Positions 38,301 to 52,400 of a stretch of 64,000 nucleotides of DNA are shown one piece after another. The DNA lies in contig NC_081337.1 in NCBI RefSeq assembly GCF_022539665.2, positions 5,866,679 to 5,930,678 on the forward strand, in the 5' to 3' direction. The translations under genes and the position numbers were made by a program. Position 1 is the stretch's first letter. Each line of letters starts with the position of its first letter. The DNA comes from Daphnia carinata. Lineage: Eukaryota; Arthropoda; Branchiopoda; Diplostraca; Daphniidae. The notes beneath the pieces were generated by a model that saw only the letters and a list, made by a program, of their open reading frames with translations, was not told the DNA's origin and did not search any database.

Positions 38301-38893
38301 TGGATAATGGCATTTCAATGGCACCCCAGTGCACAATGTCAAAGCTGCAAATGCAAAATGTTTCAAAATCCGGAGCCAGGGCCATTGAAAAATAAGTACA
38401 TTAAATTCCCAGTGCGTCTCATTAATAGACCACCTCCTTCAAAAAATAGAAAAACAAATTTAAATCCCCCCCAATCACAAGTTTATGTTTTATTTCTAGC
38501 TCAATTGTGCGACGATGTGAATTCACATTCCTCTTGAACATGGAATGTTAACAGTCTTTTTTCCTCTCCTATCTTTTTGTCCGATCGTTGCGAGTTGAAC
38601 AAAATCAAAAGAGGTTTACTTTTCTCTCGTTTTTTTCTTGTACCAACTTGATGGATTCACTTCGCCACGGGGCCGCACACACAACTTCTTTTTTTTTTTA
38701 CAAGACAAAAAAAAAAGGGGGAAATGGCGTCCTGCAGAGTGTAGGAAAAAAAAAAGAAAGAAAAGTTGATGGAATGGATGAGAGGTTTTTTTTTTAGCGG
38801 GTGCTCAAGACGTTCAGGGTGGTGGTAGGAGGTACACGAAAGGTGAAACAAAACATCCACCAGTCCCGGCGGGATGAATGATCCAAGAGCGCA

Positions 38894-38927
<34 letters not shown>

Positions 38928-41900
38928 TGATCGATCGGATAAAAACGCTAATAGCGAAAGCCATCATCTTATTTTTCGAGGGGGGGAGAGAAATTGAGTG
39001 GCAAGAAAGAAAGCGAAAAAGAGCTTTTTCGAATGGCTTCTTATACACACATCCGGTTTGCCTCTTTCGAGTTGATTGGCCGTTAAGGTATTTCTCTTCG
39101 CAACACCTGCCGAGGTTAGAAATTTTCATTTGTTTTCTTATTGTCTTCGTTAGATTTCTCGTTCAGGTTCTTCTTTTTTTTTCTCAAATGGATGTTGACA
39201 CACTACGTTGAAAAGCCAAGAGGGCAAAAAAAAAAACGAAAGAATTTTCTCTTTTCGTTGGGTGGGCAACACAAAAACGAGGGGGGGGGGGACTCGGTTC
39301 AAATGACGTTCTTTGACAAGTTAAAAACGTTTTCTTCCCATAGAAGGGGATTTTAAAAAAAGGGCTAGACGGAGCCCCCAAAAGCCAGGTGACATTTCAT
39401 TTGAGATTGACAGTTTGGACAATCCGCACTAGATTTCCGGAATTATGTTTTTTTAAGGTACTAAATGCCAGTGGCATTCGTAGATAGACAAGTCAAAAGG
39501 TCGTTTTTTTTTTGTCCTCAAAATCAACAAAAGAGATTTGCCATATCTGTCAAACTTCAAACGAAAAATAAAAAAATGCTAAAGAGAAAAAATATGCGAG
39601 AAGCCACTTCCTGTCGCAATCTTGTCTTGGCAATTTTTTTTTTAACGGGGGGAAAAATCTCTACATTTTCTATTCTTTTTTGAAAAAAAAAAAAACATTT
39701 TCTCGCTTCTATTGTGACGCGCCGTGCGCTTTTAACGACGGCTCGTCAAAAAGAAACTGAAAATTCATCGTCAAATAAAGTAAAAAAAAAAAAAAAAAAA
39801 GAAATGAAAATCCACCACACAGTCGAGACATTTGAAGATGGAAAGAAAACTGTTGCCGTGTTGATTACCAAAACTAAACTGAAACTCTCCTTCCGCCATT
39901 TCGTTGATAATGTTACCGGTTTTTATTTTATTTTTATAGGCATTTTACACGGTTTTTCCGGTTCTTCTTCACGGCGTTGTTTGCCAACCCCCATCCCACC
40001 CTTCGACGTACACAGACACGCTAACGTATATATATATATACAAACACAAGAAAAAGAAAAGACAAAAAAAAAAAAAAAAAAAAATTATATATATAACAAC
40101 CACACACACACACACACAAAATGCATTACAAAGACTGTTTCCTCTCTTTCTCTGCCGTAGGAAAAAAAGAGAAAAGGTTACGTTGGCATTTACGAATAAT
40201 AGAGCTTTTGTTGAAAACACACGACTATTTATTACCATTTCTTTTCAGAAGGAGCTCTTCCAAAAGTAATTAGTCTGTTCAGATTCCCGCTTCAAATGAC
40301 AAAAGCCGTAAAAATACTTTCTCTCTACGTAAAGGCCAACGTCGTTTGTCAATTCTTTTATTTCCAAAAGAGAAAAAAAAAATGAAGGCCGGATGGTATC
40401 AAGGATTTTCGTTGAAGAGGACACGTGCGACTGTTTGGCACCTTATTAACAATTGAAGACAAATGGCGAAAAGAGGGAAATTGACTTTAACGACTCATCA
40501 TCAAAGTCAAGAACTCGATGATGACCATCCGTTTTTCATTTCTGAAATCGCTGTGTGTGTATGTGGAATATGTCTGCGCACACAAAAAGAATTAGCGTCT
40601 ACATGTCAACTCGAAAGTGTCACCAAAAGAAAGACTATCCCCGGTTCCCCCTGAATTTCAGAATGCCAAGCTGCTGCTTTCAAAGGGTCAATTCATAAAT
40701 CCCCGTAGGAATGTTGAGGCTATTATCGCACACACGCCATTTGAAATGTGTCGAGAGGAGCTTTTAAGACGAACAGCGTGTCTTTTCAAACAGCCGATTT
40801 CAGATTCGTTTTCGTACGTGTGTACACAAATAAACGTGTAAAGAAAAGAAGCTCTAATCCGCACCGTCTTTTTTTTTGGTGTGCCCAGTGAACAAACTGA
40901 TTCGTTTGATTTAAAAAAATGAAGTAGCAAAACCCCCCTGTTCAATGGTTGCGAGAAAATATTGGAAAGCCTAAATAGAAACCGGATGAGGACTCTTTGT
41001 TAATTGGACTGGGATGGTGTTCTTGCCACGCAGCCAAAACGGAAGGAGGCGACAAATGGAAAAGTTGACATTCTTTTCAAGAAAAACAAAAATTTCAAAA
41101 ACTAGAGCCTAATTCTTTCCAGTTGGCAGCCATGCCAAGCCTATTATTGTTATTATGACACAGTAGGCAAGTAGGGAAAAGAAGAAGACAAAAAAAAAAA
41201 AAACGGGTCGTAGGGCAAAGAAATTAAAAATAAAGGTGGCCCTCTCTCTCTCATCGTTTTCTTCTTCTTCTTTTAATAACAAAAGAAACAAAACAAAAGG
41301 TAGTAGGACCACTAGACGAACCGCTACCAGAACCGATTTAGCAGCTCGTTATTTCTTTTCTCTCTTTCCACTTGTGGAGATGAGAAGATAACGACAAAAA
41401 AGAAGTAAACGGGGACGAGAGGGGCAAGCAAAAGAAACACATTGACGTCACACACGAGGTTCTTGTAAATTATCTCTCATAAATCTCGAGTCTTATTCCG
41501 AGCCAGACACACACACACACACAACTCATACACACAAACAAGCGTCGACTTGGAATCCACTGCTACGTTAGCCCCTATGTTCTTCTCAATTTTTTTTTTG
41601 TCAAAGACTTCTTTGAATCGTTCGATTCAACAAGAAATGAATAACAAACGGATGAATTCCACCCCGATTGTCCTAACGCAAAACCGCAGACCGACACCGC
41701 AAAAACAAAACCCTTGCGCATACGACCACGACATGAAGATTCTTTTCTTCCTCATTCAACCCCCCCCCCCCTATCTTTTTGAATTTGACTACAGAGATTT
41801 CCCACACGGAACCGCAGACAATCTGACGGATGTGTTATGACGTCATGTTCAAAATTTAAGGGAAAAAAAAGGGAATAGTTTTGAAAGCGTGACCGTCCAC

Positions 41901-42639
41901 TACAAGTCTAAACATAGCCATGAACTTAATTTTTGTTTTGTTCTTTTAAAAGAAAAAGCAGAAAAAAAGCGTGTTTCTCCTGTAATATTTCATTGTTGTT
42001 ATGCAAATTCGTGTGTTTCGACTCTCGTCCCAGGTGGGTAACAACTTGCGAGGAGAAAAAAAGCGCGCAACAACCAGTTTCCAACCTTTTCGGTGTCTAG
42101 CCATTATTTCTCGTTGTTGTTCAAATCGTGTATGTTTTGTCGTGTTATAAACTGTTGTTGATTCTTATAGACTCTCCAGGAAAGTCTTGGACTTCACCTT
42201 ACACAAGAAGGAGACACAAAAAGGTGCGGCCGATTGAATCGAACGTTTTTTTTTTGATTCAAGAAAAAAAAACCGAATTTGGGAATGGAAGAAAAGAAAA
42301 CAAAAAAACCGGTCGGTCAAAATATCCCCCCCCCCCCCGTCAAACACACAAAGAAGAGAAAAAATAAGGTAAAAAAACTTACATGGGGTTGGTGGTATTC
42401 CAATGGATATAATGCATGCGTGTGGCGGTGGTGACGGTGGCCAGGGAAAGCGTTTCGACCGAGACGAGCAGAAGTAGAAGGAGCATGGGAGGCCAAGTTG
42501 GCCACCGGACGCTGCCGCAATAGCAGCCGCAACGTCTCCTCCACATCAGCGACGATGTGGAGGTGGTATTGGTGATTGAGGACGAAGAAGAATCGTCTAC
42601 GATCCGCTTGGACGCAGCTAACCGATGATGTCGCACCAT
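23312..42639 (-). CDS. Ephrin: Ephrin, predicted GPI-anchored, 354 residues
   Basis: Exons on the minus strand, 5' to 3': 42383-42639, 24131-24441, 23880-23987, 23564-23803, 23312-23460, with GT-AG junctions and an open spliced frame. The start used is ATG 42637-42639 (AAG-ATG-G context). A hydrophobic signal segment (MLLLLLLVSVETLSLA) sits at residues 52-67. The receptor-binding domain spans about 75-220: HYIHWNTTNPIFRID across the first junction, then cysteines in IICPVY, DTCRI, AVCDKP, GGRCSSHN and VFKVCCK, and the FRSFTPQPGGLEF...YYFI block. A Thr/Ser/Pro-rich stalk covers about 226-305. The C-terminus has a small-residue site (KSSGA) followed by a hydrophobic tail ending in FFRVR, as in GPI signals, with no cytoplasmic PDZ-binding tail. 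Ephrins are membrane ligands of Eph receptor kinases, used in axon guidance and tissue boundaries. Intron 1 is 17,941 bp; the others are 143, 76 and 103 bp. Confidence 0.93.
25155..25172. repeat. (CT)n microsatellite
   Basis: Run of about nine CT units in ephrin intron 1. Confidence 0.85.
25847..25869. repeat. (AG)n microsatellite
   Basis: Run of AG units in ephrin intron 1, on the plus strand. Confidence 0.85.
29292..29320. repeat. Poly-T run of 29 bases
   Basis: Uninterrupted T run in ephrin intron 1. On the transcribed minus strand it is poly-A. Confidence 0.95.
30967..30992. repeat. Poly-C run of 26 bases
   Basis: Uninterrupted C run on the plus strand, so the ephrin pre-mRNA carries 26 consecutive G and could form G-quadruplexes. 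Confidence 0.95.
38896..38924. repeat. Poly-T run of 29 bases
   Basis: Uninterrupted T run in ephrin intron 1. Confidence 0.95.
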
Positions 42640-45004
42640 CTTGAATTTTTTTATGGGGAAGGGATGGGGGGGGGGGGGAAGGCAACTTTGGACAACTAAC
42701 ACACTTTCGATGGATTTTTCAACTGAAAAAAAGACACTTTGAAAATTTCGATGCAATTTTTTGAGCTTTTCGTGGGGGAAGCGAATTTTTTAGTTGAGAG
42801 ATTTGAGCAACAGCAAAAAACTATTTTTTTTTCTTTTTTGAGCTGAAAATGAACAATTTTCAGAGATGAAGTGACCCAATCCGAACGTCAGGTAAAAAAG
42901 GCCATGACCATAAATTGATAAACTGTTGGGTTCTGAAATCTTCTTTTTGGGGGGAACCAAAAAAGAAAAAAAAAGGAGAAAATGACGTGTTGGACTTTGG
43001 TTTTGCTTCGAGTCAGAAACAAAGATAAACGTGTCCTTCAAAGACAACGAAATTCCTTCTCCAAAGTTGTGTAAAACGTCGTTTAACAGCGCCAATTGGA
43101 GAGAGGGAGAAAACAAAATGTGTAAATCCGATATGATTTTCAAGTCTGGCTGACTTTTTTCTTCATCGCACGTGGGGGGGGGGAGGAAACAAAATGGAAA
43201 CGACACACTAGAGACACTGAAATCAATCGAAAAGTAATCACTGCCGTCGATGCGTTGAAAACACAGAATGCTGAAAAACCAAAAACGAAAGGAGATAGCA
43301 CTTCAACTTCAATGTCTGCGTTTCAACTTTGTGAAAAAAAAAAGCAGGGAATGTGAGGAGCGAATGAAAAACACGTCCGCACCCGCGCACATCTCACGAC
43401 TATGTGAGCTCTAGCCCTTCGGCACCGTTTGGCCACTATAGTCCACAGGCCAAGCCAAGCATATACCCTTGCGCTTGTATGTGTGTGTGTGTGTATCTAC
43501 ACCAGCGCCTTTTTAGCCTTTGCTCTAACCCTCCCCTGAAAAATGGTCTTCCATTTTCTTTTTTTTTTTTTCTTACCACCCCTCTTCTTCTTCCTCTCCT
43601 TTTTACCATCCCACAACTCTCCTCCTCTTCTTAGGGTCTGTGTGTGTACCACGTCTCAAAAGGAGAAGCAGACGAATGCAAACGGGGAGGAGCCATTTTC
43701 TTTTTTCTGGTAAAACAAACCCCGAGGCACATTGATTTCTTGCTCATCGAATAAGCAAAACTATGCGGGATTCTTTTTCTTCTTCTTCTTCGTCTATCCG
43801 CCTCTGGGCATGCCTCTCTTGACGCGCACACACAACATTCTTTAGTTCGAGAAGATGCCTTTTTTTTTCTTTTTTTTTATTATTATTATTTTTTTTTGGG
43901 TTATACAACAACATGGTGGTGGGCCTTCGCGACAACAACTGGACGAACTCGGCATCGTAAAAATTAACCACCGCTTTTTCTTTTCTGTTTTTTTTTTTGG
44001 GGGGGGGGGGAAGCAAGAGTTCCAATCGAGTAGATTTTGATGTCACTTTTTTTTTTTTGTTTTTAGCTACCCCGATCTAGGGCTCAAAAAAGAATGCCCC
44101 CAAGAAAAAGCGGAACTGCATTTTCTTTTCTAATTTTCTATAAATATAAAAAAACCGCCATCTTGTTTTTTTTTTCCTTCCCTTTACCTTTTCCCTTTTT
44201 TTCTTGGCCATTATTTTGTCGATGTGTATGTGTGTCTACCTGTGCCTGCGTGGACAATTCTTTTTTTATTTTGTGTCTTTTGTCAAAAAAAAAAATTTTT
44301 CTTTCTTCTCTTCGTCTCCCTCTCCCTACTATTTTTGAATTTCGCATTTTTTTTTTTGTCGTCCCTCTCCCAAAGATCTTTTGTATCTTTCTGTTCCTGC
44401 GAAAAGAACAAGGTCGGACATTCGAAATGAAAAAGAGATAAATGAACTGTAATTGCACGTGGTTGACCTTCTTTGATCATTGCACGTGATTGAATTAGGA
44501 TCGAAAAGTAACGAAATATGCGTCGATCAAAGAGTTCGTGCGTTACAAACACGGTTTCGCCATCGGACCAATAACGTCGACTGCGTGTGCCTCGTTATGG
44601 GTATCACCTTTTATTCATTGACACGTCCTTTTTCTTCTCTACAGGGAAAAAGAACAAGGTGCTAATGAGACCTCGATTCTTCTTTTTTTTTTTTCCAACT
44701 AAACTGATTCAAATGGGAAAAAAAAAATAAAAGAAAAACTATACCACCGGGTTTCCACGCGGAACTCCCGGTGATGATTAGACATAAGTGTCTAATTTGG
44801 TGACGATAAAAAATAAAAGAGTTGATCACACACACAAGGTTTTCTTGGTAATCATCTCGAGCGGAACATTTCAAAAGAAGGAAATATGTAAGGCAGAGGA
44901 AGAAAACGAAAAAAATTGGGTTGAAAATTAAAAAAACAAAAAAATAGAATTCCTTAAGTTAAAACAAAAAAAAAAAAAATGCAACCACTTCCTGTCGGGG
45001 CCGA

Positions 45005-45015
<11 letters not shown>

Positions 45016-45047
<32 letters not shown>

Positions 45048-45049
45048 AA
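45016..45049. repeat. C22 followed directly by A12
   Basis: An uninterrupted run of 22 C is followed by 12 A, giving a G-rich tract on the minus strand. Confidence 0.95.
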
Positions 45050-46384
45050 GTCCCCCATCTTTTTTCTTTTCTGTTAGGTTGGGGAAAAACAAAAAAAGCT
45101 CAAATGTTTCCCATTCATTCGGCATAGGCACACAGCGTCAAAGTCAAACCAAATATTATCCAACAGGTGAAACAATAGGCCTATTTGTTTCTTAATGTCT
45201 CCTTACTTAACTTCCACCCTCACAGGTGACTATAATCTGTGCAACACACCTAACGGCATAAGGTATTTTACTAGTTCAAAAAAGGAAATGGAAAACAACA
45301 ATTTCCAGCCAAAAAAGAAAAGGGTTTAAGAAAAAAACGTAGCCCCCCCCCCCTAAAAATAAAATTTGAACACGGTCAATCAGCTGTCCATAAATGGTGA
45401 ACCACAAAAATATTAGAAGAGTGAGGGGAGGTTTAAAAAAAAAAGCCACTCGAGTTAAAGTAGAAATATACCTCCATTAGAGCTTAAGAAAAAAAAAAAC
45501 TATGCGGGGGGTTTCAACGAGCAAGACGATCTCCATTTTCTTCGTTTTTTTTTTTTTTTTTTTGCTTGGATATATGTATAGGCCTATAACCACCTACACT
45601 TCACCTGGAACACCACCGTGCTCTCCATTTCTTTTTTCCCTGCCCCCCCCCCCTTTCCTTATGCGCAGGGTATATATTTAATAGACGTGGCAATATCCCC
45701 CAAAAGGTAGGACCATAGTGGAATATAAGGAAAAGGTACAGATCTCTTTTGTGTGTGTGTGTGTGTGTTGTTGAAGAGGGGGGGGGGGGCCATTCAGAAA
45801 AGAACGGCCTGGAGCACTATAGCTCTTGCAGTAGATGAATTCCTCAAGTTCATCTGCCTCTTCGTTCCCCTCCCTTTTTGCTCTTAGAGTCAATTCAACA
45901 GGTATGTTAGAAACATTCCCTTTTCCTCCCCCTCTCTCTCTTTTTTCAAGTTACCAGAAATCAAAAAGTTTTTCTTCATTTATTTTTTAATTTTTTTTCG
46001 GGCTCTTTTATGATAGTATCCCATCACCTTGCCCCCCTCTCGAAAAACAACACACACCAGCCAGAGATACACGTTATAATATATATAACTTGTTGCAATC
46101 TAGTTATATGGAGGGGGGAAAGGAATTACATGTGTATCATATAAAAGCCAAAACGATGAGAGGCCCACAAAACACAAAAAATGGGCTTGCCGTGGGAACC
46201 GTGCGTGTCTTTCACGTCTATATACACCTTTTTCTCTCCGTTCCTAACTCTCTCTCTCTCTCTGTGTCTCCCGGAGTAAGAAAATATAACACTCTTTGCC
46301 TCCCGTTCCTTTGGCCATTTACAACTTGACGCCACAGTGTGTAACTTGACGCCTTGTGCATACGCGCCCCCCTCTTTTTCGATC

Positions 46385-46417
<33 letters not shown>

Positions 46418-49400
46418 TTGTTGTTGTACCCTTAAAGGTTTAAAAAAAAAATACATTCAAGCATTAAGCGATTGGTGGCTAGTTGTAAAATAAAAAGAAA
46501 AGATTTCAATTCTCGATGATTTTTGTTATGTCTCTGTCGGGTATATATAGTGTGTGTTGATGGCGCTATCTGAAGAATTCAAATAACCGTGTTTCCTTTC
46601 CATTCACACGCTTGCACGTTTTAAAACACAAAAACTTTTACTCTCGTCACACACAGCAAAAGAGAAAAAAAATTCGATGATGAACAACGAAGAGGAATCT
46701 GAAAAGCGGTTATGTATACCCCCGTCTATCTGTGGTTATGTACCATCAGGTCGCAACCAGCCAATTAGTAGCCATCAGATGGTGTGTGTGTGTACCTGTG
46801 CGCACCACAAAGAAAAAAAGGGCGCAATGGTGAAACACCACTGTAATCTATCAATTGCCAAAGTTAGGTTGAGTCCTGTGTTATTAAGAAAGACGCGGGT
46901 CAGATGTTTTCCTCTTCTCTTCTGACGGATCGACTGACTTTGCCTGGAAACTGTGAATGTCTGCAGGGATTTTTTTTTTTTTTCCAAAGGGGGGAAGAAC
47001 GTTTCATTCGTCCTCTTTTTTTTTTCTCACACACGAGAGAAAATATGTTTAAGGGAAAACAAAAAGGTTTGACTGGTAAGAGGAAGGTTGTCGTGGTATG
47101 ACGAGAGTGAGAGCAAAATAGGAGAACCCAAACAACACAAAAATTCCTAAAGAGTTTTGAACTTTCTCAACTTTTCAGATGGGCTGGAAGAAAGAAAAAG
47201 GGAGAGACGATCACTCATGTCCAGCAATTACCGCCATCAGCTAATGATATAGTTGATGAACCACACGAAAAAAAAATAAAAACCCCAGCATTGCGTACAC
47301 GCACGATGGATCGAATTGAAATGCTTATGATGCCCCGTTAAACTGCTCCGTTGGGTAGTGTGGAAATCAAATAATGCGCAGCTCTCCGCGTAACAATAAG
47401 GAAAAAGAGCAGATGGAAACCCGCAGACTTGTGAGAAAACGTCACGTCTCGCAACGGTTCTTTTTTTTTTTTTTTTTTTTTTTGAATGATTCTATCCGGC
47501 CCGCCGATGAACTGGCAAGACCTAGGCCGTCCGGAAAGCACGTTTTTTTCATTCATTCAAACTTTCTAGGTCTGCCACTTGTTTTTTTTCCACAGATATG
47601 TTATACAAGGATGATAGTCTATGTTACCGTCAAACGTATCTACAGCGATGGTGCAATTCAGATTTGTGTGTGGCCAGAGGTTAACTTACCTGTATAAATA
47701 CACAGACAAAAAAAAAGAAGAGACAAGATTAGCTATTGTTATAAGGGTAATTATTATGAAACACATACAAAATGCATACGCACGACACGAAAAATGCCTC
47801 TCGATTGTCTAGTGAATTCGATTCATCACTTCTTTATTTTCTAGCGCAACCTATTTTTTTTTTCGAAAAAAATATAAATCATTCGTGTTTTTGGTATGCA
47901 GCTTCCTGTGCAGGTGTTGGCCGACTTCCTACATAAACCTTATCATCTTTTACAAATACTATTTTTGAAATATAGACATAGTCAAAACATCCGAGGCTAG
48001 ACGGACGATCGTTATGACGATTGGCTGACTTGTGATCTCATTTAAAAAAAGAAATGATCCGAATACACAAAAGGAAATTGAAGGGCAGAAAGTAAAATGA
48101 AAGGCCTCAACAGATTTTCGTTTTTCCCCAAATATTTTTTTTATTTTTTCGATGGTAACCCTAGACAACACGCACTGCGGCTCGATCTTCCTCTCGTTAT
48201 GAACTCTTGAACTCCTTCCGAGTGGGCGGATTTCACAGGATGGATCATGAGAAAAAAGGTCGTTTGATGGACAATGAAAATTGGAGAGCCAAAAAGGAAA
48301 TGAGAAAACTTTCATAACAAAAAAAAAAACAAGAGAATAACGAACTTTTGCGACACGCGTTAGACAAAGTGGAGCAAACTTGTTTCAAATGTTTGTATGG
48401 CACGTTTAAAATAAAACAAAAAATCTGTCGGATGAGACGCTACAACTAATGGCAGTTCTCACCTTGGCACATGTCTTTCTTTAAAAAATGAAACGAAATC
48501 AATGATGATTGCAAGCCGCGTTCACGAAACATTTGATCGTGCCCATCTTTCGGCATTTTGCAGGTGAAAGTCTCCCATTTCACGAATGATTAAGTCTCTC
48601 TAATCAAAATGTAAAAAACACAAGAATACCCATTATTGCGCATGACCTTTTCTTTTTTTCATCGTGAGCCAAACGACGTTGTAATTTTTGCATAGCTACG
48701 CTCTAATAACTATGACGCCGATTTCCTTTCTTTTTTATTTGTTTCATTTTTATTTATTTTTTTTTTTTTGTTCTTCGTGTGTTTCCACCAACGACTTTGT
48801 GTGATGTAGGCGAAACCGGTGATTACGTTCAGAGATGCATGCCCCTAATGTTTCGCTTTCTACTATATATAGGGGAAGCTCTCTTGTGATGTGCCTCTCG
48901 TCAACCACCGACTCACCGTTTTCTACTCTGTTTTTTTTTTTTTTTTGCACCTCACCTTTTTATTTCTAATTTCAAATGATCACACCAGCAATTTCCCGTA
49001 GAAAATGGAACAGATAAGGGACTAATGCTACGCTGCTAATGCTCTTTAAAAACAACACCTTGGAAGTGGAGAATGTTTTCAGACACAAAAAACAGCTGTA
49101 CAATAAAAAGACAAATATTGTGCGGGGCTTCGACGGCCGCTAAAGTTTTTTTGGCTGAGGTGTACGTGCCGCGCTCTATCGAGTGTACCAGCTGGTTGAA
49201 AAAAAAAAAAAAGCTCGTAACACCACGTAGAGATAACACCCAACCGGCAGTAGGAAGAAAACAATCCGGTCACGTCATTAAGAACGCGTAAATTTTTACC
49301 ATCGTTAAAAAAAAAAAGAAAAGAACCCCAAAAAGAGACAAAAGAAGAACGGCAAAAATTAACCCCCCCCCCATCCCCTGTGAAAATAGAAAGAAGGGGG

Positions 49401-52400
49401 GCTACTGCTTTTTATTGGGCAGTAGAGCTGTTTTAACACACAAGTGGGGAAGCATTTCAACAACAAGAAATTAAATTGAGTTTTAACGGGATCGCGTTCA
49501 ACGGCCATAAATAAGATCACGACATCGTCAAATTCGAGTAAAGTACGTGAGCCATCGACGGTAGCAACAAAGACTCGTCATCAAAAAAGTAATGTATCTT
49601 TTGACTTCGTTAGAAATAACAAAATTTGTTTAATGGTCAAGTGTCGTCTTTCTCCCCGCTCCGCTTTTGAATTTCATTTTTTACCTGGAAATACATTCAA
49701 GAACTCGATTTGCAGACACTCCATCTGAGAGCTATGGGGGTCAATATACGAATCCCTTTGCGGACATTGAATGTGAAGAGGGTGGAAAAAAGGGAGGCGA
49801 TGATTATAGTTCAGAAAAAAAGAAATGCTTTGGCAGGAATTCTGTACAGACAAATGAAGCCGACCAAACGACGACCCAGTTAAAAGTTGTTTGATGATAA
49901 TGAACCGGTAACGAGACTTGAAAAGAAAAAAAGAAAATGTACTGGAAACGCATTCGCTACTAGTCCAGCCATCCGGCAGCAATGAGAAACGAGCGTAGAA
50001 AGATAATCCTTTAAAACAAAAATGATGGAGAGAAAACAAGAAATGGAAGGGGGTTAAAACAACGTGATGACACACGACACTGGAGAAAAATATATTGGTC
50101 GTCATTGTTTGCGAGAAGAACGAGAAAATGAAACCTCAGATGGGACGATTGGGCACAGCGAAAACTGAAGCCACTCGAATTCGATCGATTAAGACGAATA
50201 AGAAGAAGGTTTTTGCCGTTACGTGAGAGTGTCTGTATCATCATAACCCAACCACTGCACATCACATACACACACAAACACGTATTTCTTATTTTTCAAT
50301 GTTTTGTCATTTGTGGTGAGCGGTTTTTTGTTTCCTTTTTTATTATTATTACAAGGGCCCGGCAAAAAAAAAAAAAAAAAAATTGAAAAGCCGCTCCCAC
50401 CAGTGTTTGGTTGCTATAAGGAAAAAAAAAAAAATAAATAAATTAGGCTAACGTATTAGATTGCCTCTGTCGGCTGAATCGTCCGATATCCTTTTGGTCG
50501 TCATCGATGAACGCAAAAAAGATAAGAGGAAAACGGGGAGGAGAAGAGGCCCTGGCCCTAGCGTGAAACATCACTTGGAACACATGTAATAGAAAGCGGC
50601 TATATCTTATCTATCGAGGCTTATGAATGTTATCTTCTATACTTCTCTTTTAACAAGCCAAAGCGTTCCGAAGTTGAAGGACACTCGTAGGCGCAACGTA
50701 CCAGCGGCACCAATGAGCCGTGTAAAAAGGGGGGGAAATCTCACGCCGTCTTTGACTATTGGGAATATTTGAATGAAAATCAATTTTCCTTTAGCCAAAC
50801 CAAAAATCTATACAAGGGGACCAAGGGGAAAAAAAAAAAAAAAAAGTTGGTGGACGTAAGGAAGAATAGGTGCAAAGACCATGTCGTTCGACATGGCACA
50901 CCGAGATATCCATCATTCCGGTAGGCCCCAGTGCAGTATATACCAACATGGGTGAGAAGGGTGGGTATGAAATGGAAAATCACATTCTGTACAGGCCCCG
51001 ATTTTCATACGAAGCGCAGCAACAAATCTGACAGGGTACAGAGACCCTTTTTTTTTTTTTTGAGGTTCCCCGCTAGCCAAAAAAAGTCTTTCTCTTACAT
51101 CGAGTTCAGCGTTACAAATCTGCAGACAAAAGAGCGTTACCCAACAAAAGAATTGAACAACAACAAACCATATCTCTCTCTGCTTGTGGGTGCTCTCCAG
51201 TTCCACATATTTCGTTTTGGCTGGGCGAGGGTTATAGTACAACATCCTCTTGAAAATAAAACATTTAAACAGAAAAAAAAAAAAAAAAAAAAGTCCGACG
51301 TATTACTGGCGATTACATCGACTTGCAAGAAAACGCTTTGAACACGGCTGACGTCATTGAGATGGTCGCGGATCGCGTAACGAGAGTGGCGCAGTCAAAC
51401 GGGGCAGATCATGTCGGAGAAGTGGGTTGGTGCGGATCACATTTGTGTGAAAAAGAGATGAAGGGGGGAGAAAGTACATCATTTAAGAAATAGATGTATA
51501 CAACCATATTATGGCTTTCTCCATTTCAAAAGAGTCGAAAAACAAAAGCCAGTCAACCGTCGCAACCCAATTCCTCCCCCCTTCTATTTCGCCTTTCAGT
51601 GCGGGCAAAAAAAGCCGCGCTGGGCTATGGGCGACCAGCTTAGCAAAGCGGTAAAGCTCCGATGAGCCGACGAGAGGGAGACCCAAAATGGGAAACGAGT
51701 GAAAAGAAGAGAAAATTGAAAGAAAAGATAGCGAGAGCTCTTCGAGTCGTTAATTATTGACCCCCCGAAGATGCCGAAAAAGATGGTGAAATGGAAGCAA
51801 AATGCGGAGGACCTTTAAGTCGAAAAAGAAGACGGGATGGAGGAGGAGCTAAAGAAACACAGCCGGGTTCATGTTCAAGAAGCTGGAAATAGAAAGCGGA
51901 TTTTCCATCTACCACCACCACCAACACAACGCATCAATGGATACATAGGCGGTGCTCGGGCTATGCCATTAGACCGTCAAACTCGAAAAGAACCAGCCGA
52001 TGGTCTATGAAAATATATATAACAAGAGTTTTCTAAAGTCAAAAAAAGAAAAGGGATAGAAAAAAACCTTGAGAGGATTGGGGAATAAGTTATACATCCA
52101 TTCACTTGAGGTGACCCTCCATCTTTTCAACGTGTACCTTTTCTTTTTTCGAGTCGGAAAAAACTTGACCGATGGATTGGCGGGGGGTTACCTTTTGGCC
52201 CCTTCACTAAAAGTCTGGTCAACCGAAAAACGATTGACGTTAGGTCGGTATAAGCAACAAAAAAAAAAAAAAAAAAAAAACAAAACAAAAAAAAGACCTT
52301 TTGTATCTGTTCGAAAACGTTTCGATTCTTTTAAAAACCTGGAACAAGGGTGTTGATCACTGTTATTGACCAGAGCCACAAAAAGATCTCTCTTTATCCT

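Larger units (their letters stand above)
24442..42382 (-). other. Ephrin intron 1 (17.9 kb)
   Basis: The intron begins GTAAGT next to the first coding exon and ends TTTCAG at the receptor-binding exon. It is packed with A/T runs, poly-C runs and dinucleotide repeats. I see no nested gene; the open frames in it are dominated by Phe/Lys-coding homopolymers. Several AATTAATTA-type motifs occur (near 27834, 28193 and 36930). Confidence 0.85.

Noticed and set aside
44745-44796. Two adjacent stem-loops (CACCGGG/CCCGGTG and ATTAGACA/TGTCTAAT)
   Set aside because: Considered as a structured RNA, but each stem is short enough to be chance and no known RNA family pattern fits.
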